A stretch of 64,000 nt of DNA from Cryoendolithus antarcticus (lineage: Eukaryota; Ascomycota; Dothideomycetes; Cladosporiales; Cladosporiaceae): NCBI GenBank assembly GCA_002077065.1, contig NAJO01000029.1, positions 1-64,000 of the forward strand, in the 5' to 3' direction. A program made the translations under genes and the position numbers. Shown one piece after another: positions 1-10,186 of the stretch. How positions within the stretch are numbered: the first letter of the stretch is position 1; each line of letters opens with the position of its first letter. The notes below the pieces were generated by a model. The model did no database searches, had not been told where the DNA came from, and worked only from the letters and a program-made list of their open reading frames with translations.

Positions 1-945
1 GTTGTTGCACGTTGGTCTTGATCGAAGATGTTCGGTCGAGATTGTGCAAGATATAGAAGGTGGAGTGGTGTCGAGGGGAAGTGCGCAGAGGAGCAGGATT
101 TGTAGTACGCGTTGCAGCAGTGATTAGTGGATTCACGCGCTAACGCGTCCTCACACAAGCCCTGCCCCACCAATCCTGTTGTTGCTGATTCACCTTGAGG
201 ACACTTCACGTTCGACAATAGCAGTGGACAATAGCATTGTATCGTGAGGAGCCTTTCGCTATTGATCGAGTCGCATCGCATCCTATTGTGCTGTATCGGT
301 TGCATCGTGCCGCCGGCGGGCGACTCGTTGACAGACACTGCTGGGACATCTGCACCCAGGTGCCTCAGGTACGCGAGGATGCATGCCCTCGACATCGCCT
401 GTCGTAGACCTCTTCGCTTGGTGATGGTCATGTCCGGATCGTGGTCAAACGGCTCCGGTATACCACTGTTTGAACGGTGCCACGTCCGACCCATGAACCG
501 CGTCGACCTTGTCCCTCTGCGGACCACTTTGGAGGAGGAGGACTCAAATTTATCATAGCGCTTCGTCTCGGCATTCTGATCATGCCCTCAACTCTCTCTT
601 TTCGTAGGGGGTATACATGACAGAAAGCAAGAGAGAAGAACGTATGATGTACATTGACGGCAATGGTATCTACAGTCGAGACCTACACGTTTCATCATGC
701 CTATCACGCATCTCTACACCGCAGCCATCCGACAGCAAACATGGTGAAAGGTAACCATGATGCATGTTTTGCTTGCTGAGAGGACAGAAGATGAAGTGTG
801 AGGTTGTAACAGACTTCGGTTCTGCCGGGCGGTGGAGCCGACTCACACATCCGTCATTGGCCACACTGATGGTCACCACCGATTCATCTTTGGGAATCCT
901 CCGCAACATCAATAAGTTCCACGCTACAGGTCCAGTGTAGTTCTC
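1..945. other. upstream region, no gene supported
   Basis: No open frame here has recognisable protein character. The longest ones are shadow-like and rich in Cys, Arg and Ser. The last few hundred bases are presumably the COQ9 promoter and leader. Confidence 0.5.
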
Positions 946-1701
946 ATGGCATCCTCCCTCAGGGTAGTACGCAGCGTCCTCCAGCTTCCCGCAGGTGTCC
1001 GAGCCAACCTCCTCCAGCAACAGCGCAGCCTCTACCACTCTTACGAGCATGATGCGCCACCCGCATACCCTCCTGTTGAGCAGGCCATTCTCGCTGCCGC
1101 ATACGAGCATGTTCCGAAGTCAGGCTTCACTCAGGACGCACTCAACCTTGGCGCGAAAGATGCTGGGTATCTTGACATCAGCACGAATCTCTTCAAGAAA
1201 GGACCCTTCGACCTAGTAATGTACCACTTGGTCACACGGCGATTGGCGCTGGGCAACAAGGTACAATTCCTGGACGAAAGCTGGGGCGTCGGACGGAAGG
1301 TTCGAAGTCTGGTGCTCGAGCGACTGCGGGCAAATGCGGAGGCTGGAGTGGTGCCTCATTGGCAAGGCGCCCTCGGGCAGATGTCATTCGCAGAGAACAT
1401 ACCTGCCTCACTTCGAGAGCTGGCGAAGCTAAGCGATGAGATCTGGTTCCAGGCTGGCGACATCTCGGTCGACACTTCATGGTACACGAAGCGGGCTTCT
1501 CTATCAAGTGTGTACGCTGCGGTCGAGATCTACCAAACGCAGGATCAGAGCACGGAGTTCAAGGACACGGAAGCATTCCTTGACAGGCGGCTGGACGAAG
1601 TGAGAATCCTGGGGAGCTCGTTCGGCAATACGTTACAATGGGCTGGGCACCAGGCGGGAGCATTTGTGAATTTGGTCCGCAGCAAGGGCGTCAGGATATG
1701 A
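946..1701 (+). CDS. COQ9: Ubiquinone biosynthesis protein COQ9, mitochondrial
   Basis: Single-exon frame of 251 aa, close to the usual fungal COQ9 length. Residues 1-30 are rich in Arg, Ser and Leu without acids, as in a mitochondrial presequence. The mature part then opens with the family's 'HSYEHDAPPAYPP' start, followed by an 'ILAAAYEHVPKSGFT' helix-turn-helix-like segment and a C-terminal helical lipid-binding region. COQ9 is a peripheral inner-membrane protein that presents coenzyme Q intermediates to COQ7 and other members of the CoQ synthome (family knowledge). The start at 946 is chosen because the presequence begins there. No introns are needed. Confidence 0.93.
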   Translation: MASSLRVVRSVLQLPAGVRANLLQQQRSLYHSYEHDAPPAYPPVEQAILAAAYEHVPKSGFTQDALNLGAKDAGYLDISTNLFKKGPFDLVMYHLVTRRLALGNKVQFLDESWGVGRKVRSLVLERLRANAEAGVVPHWQGALGQMSFAENIPASLRELAKLSDEIWFQAGDISVDTSWYTKRASLSSVYAAVEIYQTQDQSTEFKDTEAFLDRRLDEVRILGSSFGNTLQWAGHQAGAFVNLVRSKGVRI

Positions 1702-1893
1702 GACACGATATCGCAGCGAGCGTGTGTACTGCCTCCAGATTGAAGACGACAAAGTTGAGGGCTGCCTCCTTGCCCTATGCTCTGTAATGTACATAATCTG
1801 TGCGACCGCCTCGTGGACCATCAGATCGAGCAGAACCCACCTGGCTGAGGAGCAGTTCTCGGGTAGATGTTTAGCTTGCGCCACACCGGGGCT

Positions 1894-2406
1894 CTACGGA
1901 ATTGTCGTCCCGGCGAAGGACGCATCCATGACTATCCCATAAAGATTCTGCGCTCTGCGCATCAGGCTTTGCCGGATCACCTCAAGTGCCAGTCGACGCT
2001 TCCCCCAAACATTCCCATCTGAGTCTCCCATCCGACCCAAGACGAGGCTCGCTTCCGTGAGGAAACCCAGCGCAGCTCGAAAGGCGTGCTCCACGCTGAC
2101 GATGGGATGCCGAGATGGCCCTAAGATTGTGATGTTGTGGTGCCGGCGCCATGCGTCATGCGCGGGCAATGTTGCGGCTCGATAGCCTGCTTGCCCACCG
2201 ATGCCCATGATGAAATAGTGGATGTGGTATGAGCAGTCGTACATGGTTGTATCTATAGGTTCGGTTGCTGGTTCGGCAAGGGAATCGAGCACCCGGTCGA
2301 TTTGATCTTGTGCCGGGCTGGTCATGCTGTGAACGATATGAGCAGAAATCAAGCTCAGGGAGTTTCGCAGCATGCGGCTACTGGTCCGGACGCAAATATG
2401 GCACAT
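1894..2406 (-). CDS. Orphan small protein, paralogue A of a local trio
   Basis: Open frame of 170 aa that I do not recognise. Its middle contains 'DRVLDSLAEPATE', then 'FIMGIGGQAGYRAA', 'AHDAWRRHH' and 'AFRAALGFL'. The same order of motifs occurs in the neighbours at 2806-3156 and 3345-3743, so the frame is probably real. A later start at the internal Met of 'MTSPAQDQ' (residue 28) would remove a Cys-rich N-terminus that looks less protein-like. There is no obvious signal peptide or membrane span. Function unknown. Confidence 0.5.
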   Translation of the reverse strand: MCHICVRTSSRMLRNSLSLISAHIVHSMTSPAQDQIDRVLDSLAEPATEPIDTTMYDCSYHIHYFIMGIGGQAGYRAATLPAHDAWRRHHNITILGPSRHPIVSVEHAFRAALGFLTEASLVLGRMGDSDGNVWGKRRLALEVIRQSLMRRAQNLYGIVMDASFAGTTIP

Positions 2407-2805
2407 GTGCTGGTGGCCGACCTAGAACGCACGATAGATGTGCATGAACACCATCATGGATCTGCACAAACACTCCAGCGATTAGATGACGAAGAGCAAT
2501 GACATTTTCCCGGGAATGGGGTCTCAACTAAGCAATCATCCACGGGAACTTCTGACAATGTTCCTATTTTCAACTGCCCTATTGATTTATTGACATGCAC
2601 ACTCAGGCAGGCGACCCCGAGCCGTCCATACAATGGACGGCCGTCATCATCAACGTTGTGACTCCCTCGGCCTCGTTCTCGTCCTCCTAGGTGCGACTAC
2701 CTCATTTGGTGGTTGGTGCTGAGCATCCTCAATCGCATCCCGAAGCTCCAATAGAGCCTGTCGCTGCTGACCCCTAAAACTGGCTTCTCCCGCACACCTC
2801 ATGAA

Positions 2806-3156
2806 CTACACATCGTAGACATCCGTTCCGAGAAACTGGAGTGCAGGCTGGTAGTTCTGTATGGAGTCCACACCTGTGAGCCGATGTCCGAGAGGCGGAG
2901 GTCGATTTCTATTATGCCATCGGTCTCTGGCTCGCATGAACGCTGCCCTGAAGTCCTCTTGCCCGAACATGCCACCCGCAAATATTCGAAACCAGAAGAC
3001 ACAGCGATCCGCCCTTAGAGGCTCAAGTTCTGCGGCTGCGTTCGCGAGTTTGTCAAGCACACGGTACTGCCAGATCGGTGCTCGATGTGCCATATTATGA
3101 TTGATGCATGCGGACGAAGCGTGGACCACTTCACCTTCTTGTACGCCGTGCAACAT
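2806..3156 (-). CDS. Orphan small protein, paralogue B of a local trio
   Basis: Open frame of 116 aa with 'YRVLDKLANAAAELE', 'FRIFAGGMFGQEDFRAA', 'ARDRWHNR' and 'PALQFL'. It aligns by eye with paralogue A (RVLD-x-LA, G-x-x-GQ, (F/Y)RAA, D-x-W, AL-x-FL). It is the most compact copy and may be nearly complete. An internal Met at 'NMAHRAP' is an alternative start. It is on the same strand as paralogue A. No known domain recognised. Confidence 0.5.
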   Translation of the reverse strand: MLHGVQEGEVVHASSACINHNMAHRAPIWQYRVLDKLANAAAELEPLRADRCVFWFRIFAGGMFGQEDFRAAFMRARDRWHNRNRPPPLGHRLTGVDSIQNYQPALQFLGTDVYDV

Positions 3157-3344
3157 CGCAGCTCAGATCCCAGCCGCGCGGGTATCTCGAGGCAGATCTG
3201 CTTGAATACATCGCACGATTGATGAGCTTTCATGGCACAACAAGCTTGACAGGAGGGCAATGGCAGCGAAGCGTCGCATCGCTCCGCGAGACGATCTAAC
3301 CGTCAGCAGCTCGCAAGACAGTAAGATCGCATCTGAGATGCATC

Positions 3345-3743
3345 TTGGCCCAAGATCTCTATCGATCGCGCTTCTTTTGCCCTCCTGCGTGGACAACAGG
3401 GCCAGGTACAGCGGAGCGATTGCTCAAAGAATACGACGAGATGGACGGGTCTCGCCCCTACATCGTCGAATGCCTCGCACACGCCGCCGTGGAGCTCGAA
3501 GCAGGCAATTTCTTTACATATCGCGATCTTGTCGAAGCGTTTGCTTACGGCTTAGTTGGTCAAGATCACTGGGATCTTGCTGTCGCTACCGCAAGGCTCA
3601 TTGCTCCGCCGGCGCTGTTCTTACCAGGCTTGAACATGATCATTGAGCAACATCGAGCAAGTGCGCTGAGACACCTAGATGAAGCAGAGACTGAAATGTC
3701 GATATCTGTGCAACCTCTTGCTGCAGGTAAGGCAAGAGGATAA
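3345..3743 (+). CDS. Orphan small protein, paralogue C of a local trio (start uncertain)
   Basis: Open frame of about 132 codons on the strand opposite to A and B. It carries 'YIVECLAHAAVELEAG' followed by 'AFAYGLVGQDHW', matching the LAxAAxELE and GxxGQ motifs of paralogue B. The frame opens without an ATG: the first in-frame ATG is at 3441, inside the conserved region. An upstream exon (an ATG at 3260 lies in another frame) or a 5' truncation is therefore likely. The second half (ALFLPGLNMIIEQHRASALRHL) is helical. Function unknown. Confidence 0.45.
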   Translation: MAQDLYRSRFFCPPAWTTGPGTAERLLKEYDEMDGSRPYIVECLAHAAVELEAGNFFTYRDLVEAFAYGLVGQDHWDLAVATARLIAPPALFLPGLNMIIEQHRASALRHLDEAETEMSISVQPLAAGKARG

Positions 3744-3851
3744 TTGGCTGTCATGGATCGGATTCGAGATGTTCGATAGAGCTCAAGGTAGCGATGTACT
3801 CTGTGCATAGATGTAGATGTAGCATTAAAACCACTGCTTCAGTCTCCCACT

Positions 3852-5284
3852 TCAGCATAATGACACTTTTGTACCGTTGTTCGGCAATTTCGCTCTCATC
3901 AGCACATACGGCTTGACTCGCCTGTCTATTCCGGGGTATTCGCCAGGCCCAAGTACGAGCTGGTTGACAGTGAAGTACAGATAGCCATCAGTACCGACCG
4001 AGAACTGCACACTGATGTTAGCAAGTGTACACGCCACGTCAAGTAACATGTCAAAGCTCACAGTATCGACCCAATTAATTCGCGGATCTCTTACGAACAG
4101 CTGATCCGTGCCGTTGGCGGGATTGAAGAACGACACAGCATTTTGCTCCATGTTGCCATGGTAGATAAATCCGTTCGTGTCCGTCTCCATGCCGTCCGTG
4201 ATGCCTGTCTGGCCCAGGTTCTGCACTCCCTGCTGCGCCTGGATCTCAGACGTTGCGCTCTGATCGCGGAGCCGAGCTGTAGGCACGGAGTAGAGGTACC
4301 GGCTCGCTACAGCTTTGTAGTACAGCGTCTCGCCATCAGCGGACAATGCGATGCCGTCAGAACCAAAGTTGAGGTACGTGAATGGTTTGCCGCCCGGTTG
4401 GAAAGCGTAGATTGGTGTCCCCCAAAGGTAGTTCACGTGTTGCTGCTCGGGCCGCACGGAAGAGTGGCCTTCGAGGTGGCGCCAGGAGCTGCCAGATCCA
4501 AGATCGACAATCACAATGCCGTTGCGCCCTTCGGTGCTTGAGTCTGTGATGTAGGCCACACCTTTGCCAGTCGTGCCGGAGAGATTCGCGCGGAGATCAA
4601 AGCGTATATCGTTGAGGTAGGAGTCGGCATACGCCACATTGGGAGGAAAGACAATTGTCTGAATGATCGTGTCGTTTGTCAGGTCAACGCCAATAAGCTT
4701 TGGGCCGCCGTAAGAAGCTGGCACGAGAACACCCTCTGGCGTTTGCACACGCCCGGTATCAAGAACCCAGGCCCTGTCAAGGGAGTCGACGACTATTGAC
4801 TGGCTGCCAATGAGGTAGTTGGGGTAGTTTGCACCGGTTGGTGGGTATGTTGTGTAGTTTATGGCGCCTGTGAGAGGCTGTCAGGGTTGGGCGATTCGGA
4901 TATTGCGAAGACAGCTATCACACCTCCAGGTGGTAGATTGATCTCTACACTTGGCCATGCTCGCTCCGTGTTATTCGAGAACAGCTCAGCGATCGTATAC
5001 TTCGGTGTCGTTCCACGATAGGTATTGTTGCCGTCCAGTCCGCCAGGGTAGTTCGAGAACTTCCTGCCAGTGCTCGAGACAGCGATGCCTGGGTTCGGAA
5101 GTCAGCATCTCCTGTCGTCTCTACTGCTAATGAATTCCATTCACTGACCCGTCGGAAACTCATCGTAGTACAGATGTACAACTTCCAATAACTCAGACTG
5201 GTACACTCCAGGGTCGCTGATCAATTCCTGAGCATAGCTCGCTGTGAAAGCGCTCGCGAGCGCGAGAGCAGAAGACAAATACAT
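3852..5284 (-). CDS. Secreted yellow / major-royal-jelly-family protein
   Basis: Four exons: 5284-5149, 5088-4924, 4867-4062, 4004-3852; total 1260 nt, 419 aa. The N-terminus (MYLSSALALASAFTASYA) is a signal peptide. Family landmarks are 'TGRKFSNYPGGLD', 'PPGGAINYTTYPPTGANYPN', 'DRAWVLDTGR', 'FGSDGIALSADGETLYY' and 'SVGTDGYLYFTVNQL'. Fungal members are secreted beta-propellers whose substrate is mostly unknown. Two introns are easy to miss. One (4923-4868) has a readable frame that looks like a frameshift if left in. The other (4061-4005) is 57 nt long with no stop, so it passes as coding; removing it restores the family join 'WVDT'/'FSVGTDGYLYF'. The catalytic role is unknown. Confidence 0.88.
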
Positions 5285-6003
5285 GATTTTAGGAGACACA
5301 AACGCAATGGATTAACGAGATCCCAAAGTGCTTGAGGAACAGCGATGAGCAGACCTAACTTACCGCATACTTCATTATGTACTCTAGACATTCAATGCCT
5401 TTTACGCATTTCTACGTCACTATCTTGTCAACACTGTATGACATATCCGCACCCCGCCAGGTACACCCGTTAGCCTACGAGCCGATCCCCTCTTTCGAGC
5501 GGTAGATCGAAGAGATGTGACGATGTACATGCAGGTCGATGGTTGATGAGGCAGAAGCCAAATGCCGCGGGACGGGAGTGGATGCCGAGCCCAAGCCTGG
5601 AGCTGACAGCGCCACAGCAAAGCGGAGCTGTTGCCATGTCATACATAATACTGTAGCTGGTCAGAGAGACCTTACTTGGCCATGCGCTGTGACGGGTGAG
5701 TCTGGCTGGGGAGCAGGAGCTGATGTGAAGATGTGCTTGTACAATTCTTGTACAGGAGCCATGGGCTGCCATGCTCCTCCCCCAGACGAATTACGAAATG
5801 CTTCGCCTCTTTGTATGGTCGATCCAAGATAGCAACCCATCTATCAATGAGCCCTTCTCAGAAAACGCCCCGCCTGTCGCCAAAAGCAACCGCGTAAAGA
5901 CACCTCCCCAGTGCTCGCTCAAACGCGGCACAAAAAGTGTATAGTCAAACAATCAGTCGAAGAAAGTTCGAAGATCCTCCTCATGTCATCACGACAGCGC
6001 AGC
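5285..6003. other. intergenic, promoter of the yellow-family gene and 3' end of CDC25
   Basis: No supported gene. Short frames on both strands lack protein character. It holds the upstream region of the gene starting at 5284 and the downstream region of the Cdc25 gene. Confidence 0.4.
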
Positions 6004-7901
6004 TCAGTAGCTCGCCATCCTCCTCGCATAGCTCATCACTTCGCCCATATCCGACCCAGGGCCAAAAGCACTGCTACTCCTAGGCCCAAGCCCGCCTCTG
6101 AGCAGACTCGCGCCCTTGCCCATGGCTGTAGGACTGTCATCAATATCCGCAGCAGTCTGCCCAAAAGCAAAGGTCTGCGCGCGGAAGAGCTTCTGTCGTC
6201 CCTTCACCTTTGCCATACCGCGTTCGCAAGCCTGCTCGTGCCGTTGATCGTTCATCTCAACATAATTCTGCGGGTAGCATTTGTTGCGGTGTTGCTCGAA
6301 GAATTTGCTGTAGCCGCCCTCGAGAATGTAGACTTCGGGGTAGGAGAGGTTGGGGTAGTTCGCGATATTGACTGTGCGGTCGTGGGAGCGGACATATTTT
6401 GCTGTGAGAGGCGCGCGGTGGACGGAGTACTCGCAGTGGAAGACTAAAAGGGTGTGGGAAGGGGAGGCGGAGTCGGCGAACAGCTGCTCGGCGAGTTGCT
6501 GTTTGTCGTTGAAGTTAACGGCGGATTCAATGTGGCCGCCGTTGTACTCGTATTCGAAGCGACAGTCGATGACGACAATCTTGTCGTACTGATTGTTGTA
6601 CTTGCTGTCCAGCACATCGGCCATGGTCTGTTGTGATATGCGTGGTAGCCCATCTGCGTCCTCTTCAGGTATGAAGTGCGGCAATTTGAGTGTGCTCTCT
6701 TGCTCCACCTCCATCATCGACGACAGCGGCGGCGATATCTGCTGGTCATACACATCTGAATCCTCTTTCATCACGTCGTCAGGGTGTTGGAACATGCTCA
6801 GGGAGCGGCGGATCTGTTTCCGAGGCGGCCTGCCAAGCGGCGCGCGACCGTTGGAAGGTTTGCGGACATGACAACCGCTGGGTGAGCCAACGGCGCGGCT
6901 TGCAGCTCCGATGGAAGTTCTTCGTGGTGGCGGGAGCATGGAGCCGAATGTCTCGGCTTCAGCTATTGGTGAGGCTTTGAGGGTGTCGGCTAAGCTCGGC
7001 GTCGACGAGCACGTGAGGGCGGTCGCGACATTGCCAAATCGAAAGGGCGGCAGTGAGGTCTCGGCGCTGGCAGGTCGCTGTGGGATGGCGGTGGTGGTGT
7101 ACCCTTTCGCGCGGGAGAGTCCCGGTCGCGTTGCTGGTCGCTTTCTCCTGTACAATTGTCAATAGCTGTCAATGGTTGCAAGCAAGATTGCATCTTACTC
7201 TGGTATCGACAAGAAAGTCGGGGTGTGCACTGGCAGTGGCTGAAACGGTACGATCTCGTCAGGTGACAAGAGGTCTGGTGACATGAAAGTCTCGTCAGGC
7301 GTCTCCTCTGGCGATGGCGAGGGAAGAGTGACCTGTGCTGTGAAGTATGGCGGCTTGTGCGGCAGCGGCGAGAGGTCCATGTGATCGATGCCAGGCGAGG
7401 ACGAGTCGACTGGAGGTGTGATGGCTCCTTCGTGCAATGGCGGCGTTATGAGACGGTCTTGCCTTGTGTTAGCGTTTGCTCCACTGTGTTAGAAACATTG
7501 TACTCACCAAAGTCACCCATTGGCTTGAACAGCTGCGCCGTAAAGAGTGACCGTCTTGGCGTCACGATCTGTGGACTGCAGCATTGTCAGGCATTGTTCT
7601 AGAAGCTGGAGTTGAGGAATGTGGGTTGTTCCCTCAGTGCATACCTCTGGTCGATGTGGAAGTTTGCATCCAGATCGGCTGTGAGACTCGAAGTCGGTGA
7701 CGAGCCACGCACAGGTCGCGGCGAGAAGTAGTCCTTCTTCTGGGACACATGTTGCATGCTCATGTTCTTGAAGTCGAAGCTGTGTGGGACGTATGTCTCG
7801 AATGCTGCGCATCTTGACCGTGGCAGTGGGAGATCACGCCGATTGCCCCAAGCTGGACAAGGCTGCGGCCGCATGGCGGCAAGTGGCGAAGAGTACTCCA
7901 T
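6004..7901 (-). CDS. CDC25: M-phase inducer phosphatase Cdc25
   Basis: Four exons: 7901-7645, 7575-7508, 7457-7199, 7147-6004; total 1728 nt, 575 aa. The C-terminal third is a rhodanese-type Cdc25 domain: 'IVVIDCRFEYEYNGGHI' (the C-R-F/Y-x-Y-E-Y-x-G-G-H-I hallmark) and, near residue 430, the catalytic loop HCEYSVHRAP (HC-x5-R). It continues with 'LYPEVYILEGGY'-like and 'CYPQNYVEM' segments. The N-terminal half is Ser/Pro-rich regulatory sequence with 'TPRRSLFTAQLF', 'LLSPDEIVPF' and 'RKQIRRSLSMF', as expected for a phosphoregulated protein. It removes the inhibitory Tyr phosphate of Cdk1 at mitotic entry (nimT in Aspergillus). The start at 7901 is the first suitable ATG; a longer leader is possible. 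Confidence 0.9.
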
Positions 7902-10186
7902 GATGTGTTGTAGGTATGCTGTCGTGGTATGCTGGACGTGCTAGTCAAAGCGTCCAGTGAGCTGCTGCTGCTGTGTCTCGTGCCCTGTCGAGGAGTCTAT
8001 CCAAGCCGTCGAATCGAGTGCGTGGTGGTAGAGTTGTGTCGTGATATGGCTGGTCGTCCAATGGCCAATGTCTCGATAAGATGCTCGCTATCGCTGTTGG
8101 CGGCGTCCTGAGGAGGTAGAGGTACTGCAGCGAAAAGCTCGTCTGTCGTCCTGGCGGGGATGGTAACGAATGAATGGGCGGACGTCCTCGGGTGCCAGAG
8201 TAGTGATAGCAGCTGCTGTCGACAACCAAGGACCAGCAGGAGGACGACTGCCTTGGAGTATTGCTACTGCTGTAAGGAGTGGTGAGAAGTAAGGTGCAAG
8301 AAGGTGGTCGCGGTGAAAGAGCAGAGTAGCACAGCTGAGGGTCGTTGCGTTGCTGGGACAGCTTGGTTCCTGGAGGCTTGGCCCGCACGTAGCGCACAGA
8401 TACCGACAGACAGCTCCACCAAGAAATGTGCCTCACTACTGTAACAGACTGCGCCTCTCACGACATTACAATGATGATGGAGCTGTGGCTAAGACCGCGA
8501 GAAGCGAAAGCAGAGCGCGTGCAGCATGGCGAATGGGGATGGTCAGACTCGCGCAGCGTCCGTAGTGGAGCAGCAACCCGCCGTGACAACCATCGGCGAT
8601 ACGTCCGGAAAGTGAAGACGCAACCTTGATTTCTACCATTACCATGCAAAGTCTGCTATAGACCTTGATGAATGCCCATGTGGGTCATGTTGTTCCCGGC
8701 GCGTATCGTGCGATCGCAACAACGCCATCGATACCATATCGCTGCTTGACGGTCAGAAATGCCGTCGCCGTATGGCTATGTCCGAACATAGAAATCAGCA
8801 TTGCGGAAGCGATTGGGATCGGCGCAAGGTCCCCCGTCCTCAGCCCGCCAGTAGTCCCCGCCAGCAGCCCTTCGCTACGTGTATCAAGTACAGACCACCG
8901 TCGGAACCATTGGGCAGCGGTTCACAGGCTTCCTGCAAGCTCGCAAGGCTCACCTGTGGAGCTGCAAACCTTTGCACTTGATGGCCAGGAGCTCTCCGCC
9001 ATCAAGCCGCATCTGTGGCTGCTACGATCTCGAACCCCCAATTGCATTCCACTCTGCCACAGCGATAGCGGCATGCCGATAGGGCAATCGCGCAAGCGCT
9101 CGGTAAAACCCCACGCCCAAGAAAACGCTCGGATACCCTCATCGCCCTTGCGTCTCGCCAGCGCGCGTGGCAGCGACCAAGGAAAATCGACAGATCGCCC
9201 TGTGCGATTCCGATCTTTTCCCCGACTACGTCAGAGCGCTCGAGTCCGTCGAATCTGCCATTGAAATCGAGGTCTCGTTGCTGTAGACACTGGTCTCAGT
9301 CTCGCCTGTCAAGCAAAGCACCTCTCGGAGCTCCCGCCAGACTAGCCTCCATCCTTCTCTCTGACCCCTCTTGCCAATCACCCGCAGCCACAGCGCTGTG
9401 CGACTGTTTCCGCCCCTCCAGGCCTTGAAAGTGGAGAGCTGACGGTGGCACCTTGTCCCAAAGCGCGGGCGCCCACATTTCTCTGGTGACGCTCTGGCCA
9501 ACCATGGAGCATCTGCCGTATCGTCACTGTTGACTGCTAGCGGCGTCGGCGGTGCAACGTCCTTGAAACTGACCGGTTGCTTTTGTTGCCGGGTCGTGCT
9601 GCAGGATTTTATAGTGCAATTGCAGAAACTGGTTTGTTGATTGGGGAGACGCGCCGCGCGTTGGGCAAACAATGCGAAGATGACGCGGGGCCCGTGACTT
9701 GACTTGGCGTTTTGAGAGCAGGCGATGCATCTCACTTTCAATTACCGTTTCGTATGCTGTCCGACAACCGACTACATGTATGTTAGCATTGCATGGAGCC
9801 TCCGTGAGCTTCCGACGATCAAATGTCAAGATCTCAGTTGGGGTCCGGTACAGCATACCTTACCGTGAAGATGTGCTACAGTCAAGGAACGACTCGGACG
9901 ACCATTTCGCGCGTTCCTGTCATGAAGAAGAACCACTCACGCGCAATTGCTCGGTTTGTGAAACATTTCAGTCATTCTTACCTTCGATGTTCGACCTTGG
10001 GCAGCAGCCTGTTAAACTCCGGGCGGCGCGGCAGCAAGCCGGGACACGTCGCTGTCGAGACCGCAGGCGTGTGCATTTTCGCAATACCTATCGTAAGACA
10101 AAGGCTTTCCCTTCACTGGCTTTCTGCGTGTACGAGACCTAACTCACGAGATCTCTTGGGACGCCCATGAAGCTCTAGCTCGAACA
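7902..10186. other. 2.3 kb gene-poor gap upstream of CDC25
   Basis: I find no convincing coding region. Frames up to 199 codons (for example 8665-9264 plus, 9226-9741 minus) are rich in Arg, Ser and Cys, show no motif, and have no splice-linked partners. The right part, up to 10186, is the upstream region of the gene starting at 10187. The left part is probably the long leader and promoter of CDC25. Confidence 0.45.

Noticed and set aside
4868..4923. Apparent 2-nt frameshift in the yellow-family gene
   Set aside because: A 56-nt intron with gtgtga and cacag ends removes it and restores the family sequence PPGGAINYTT.
8665..9264. 199-codon plus-strand frame in the CDC25 upstream gap
   Set aside because: Composition is Arg/Ser/Pro-rich and random-looking. 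There is no domain and no splice partner.
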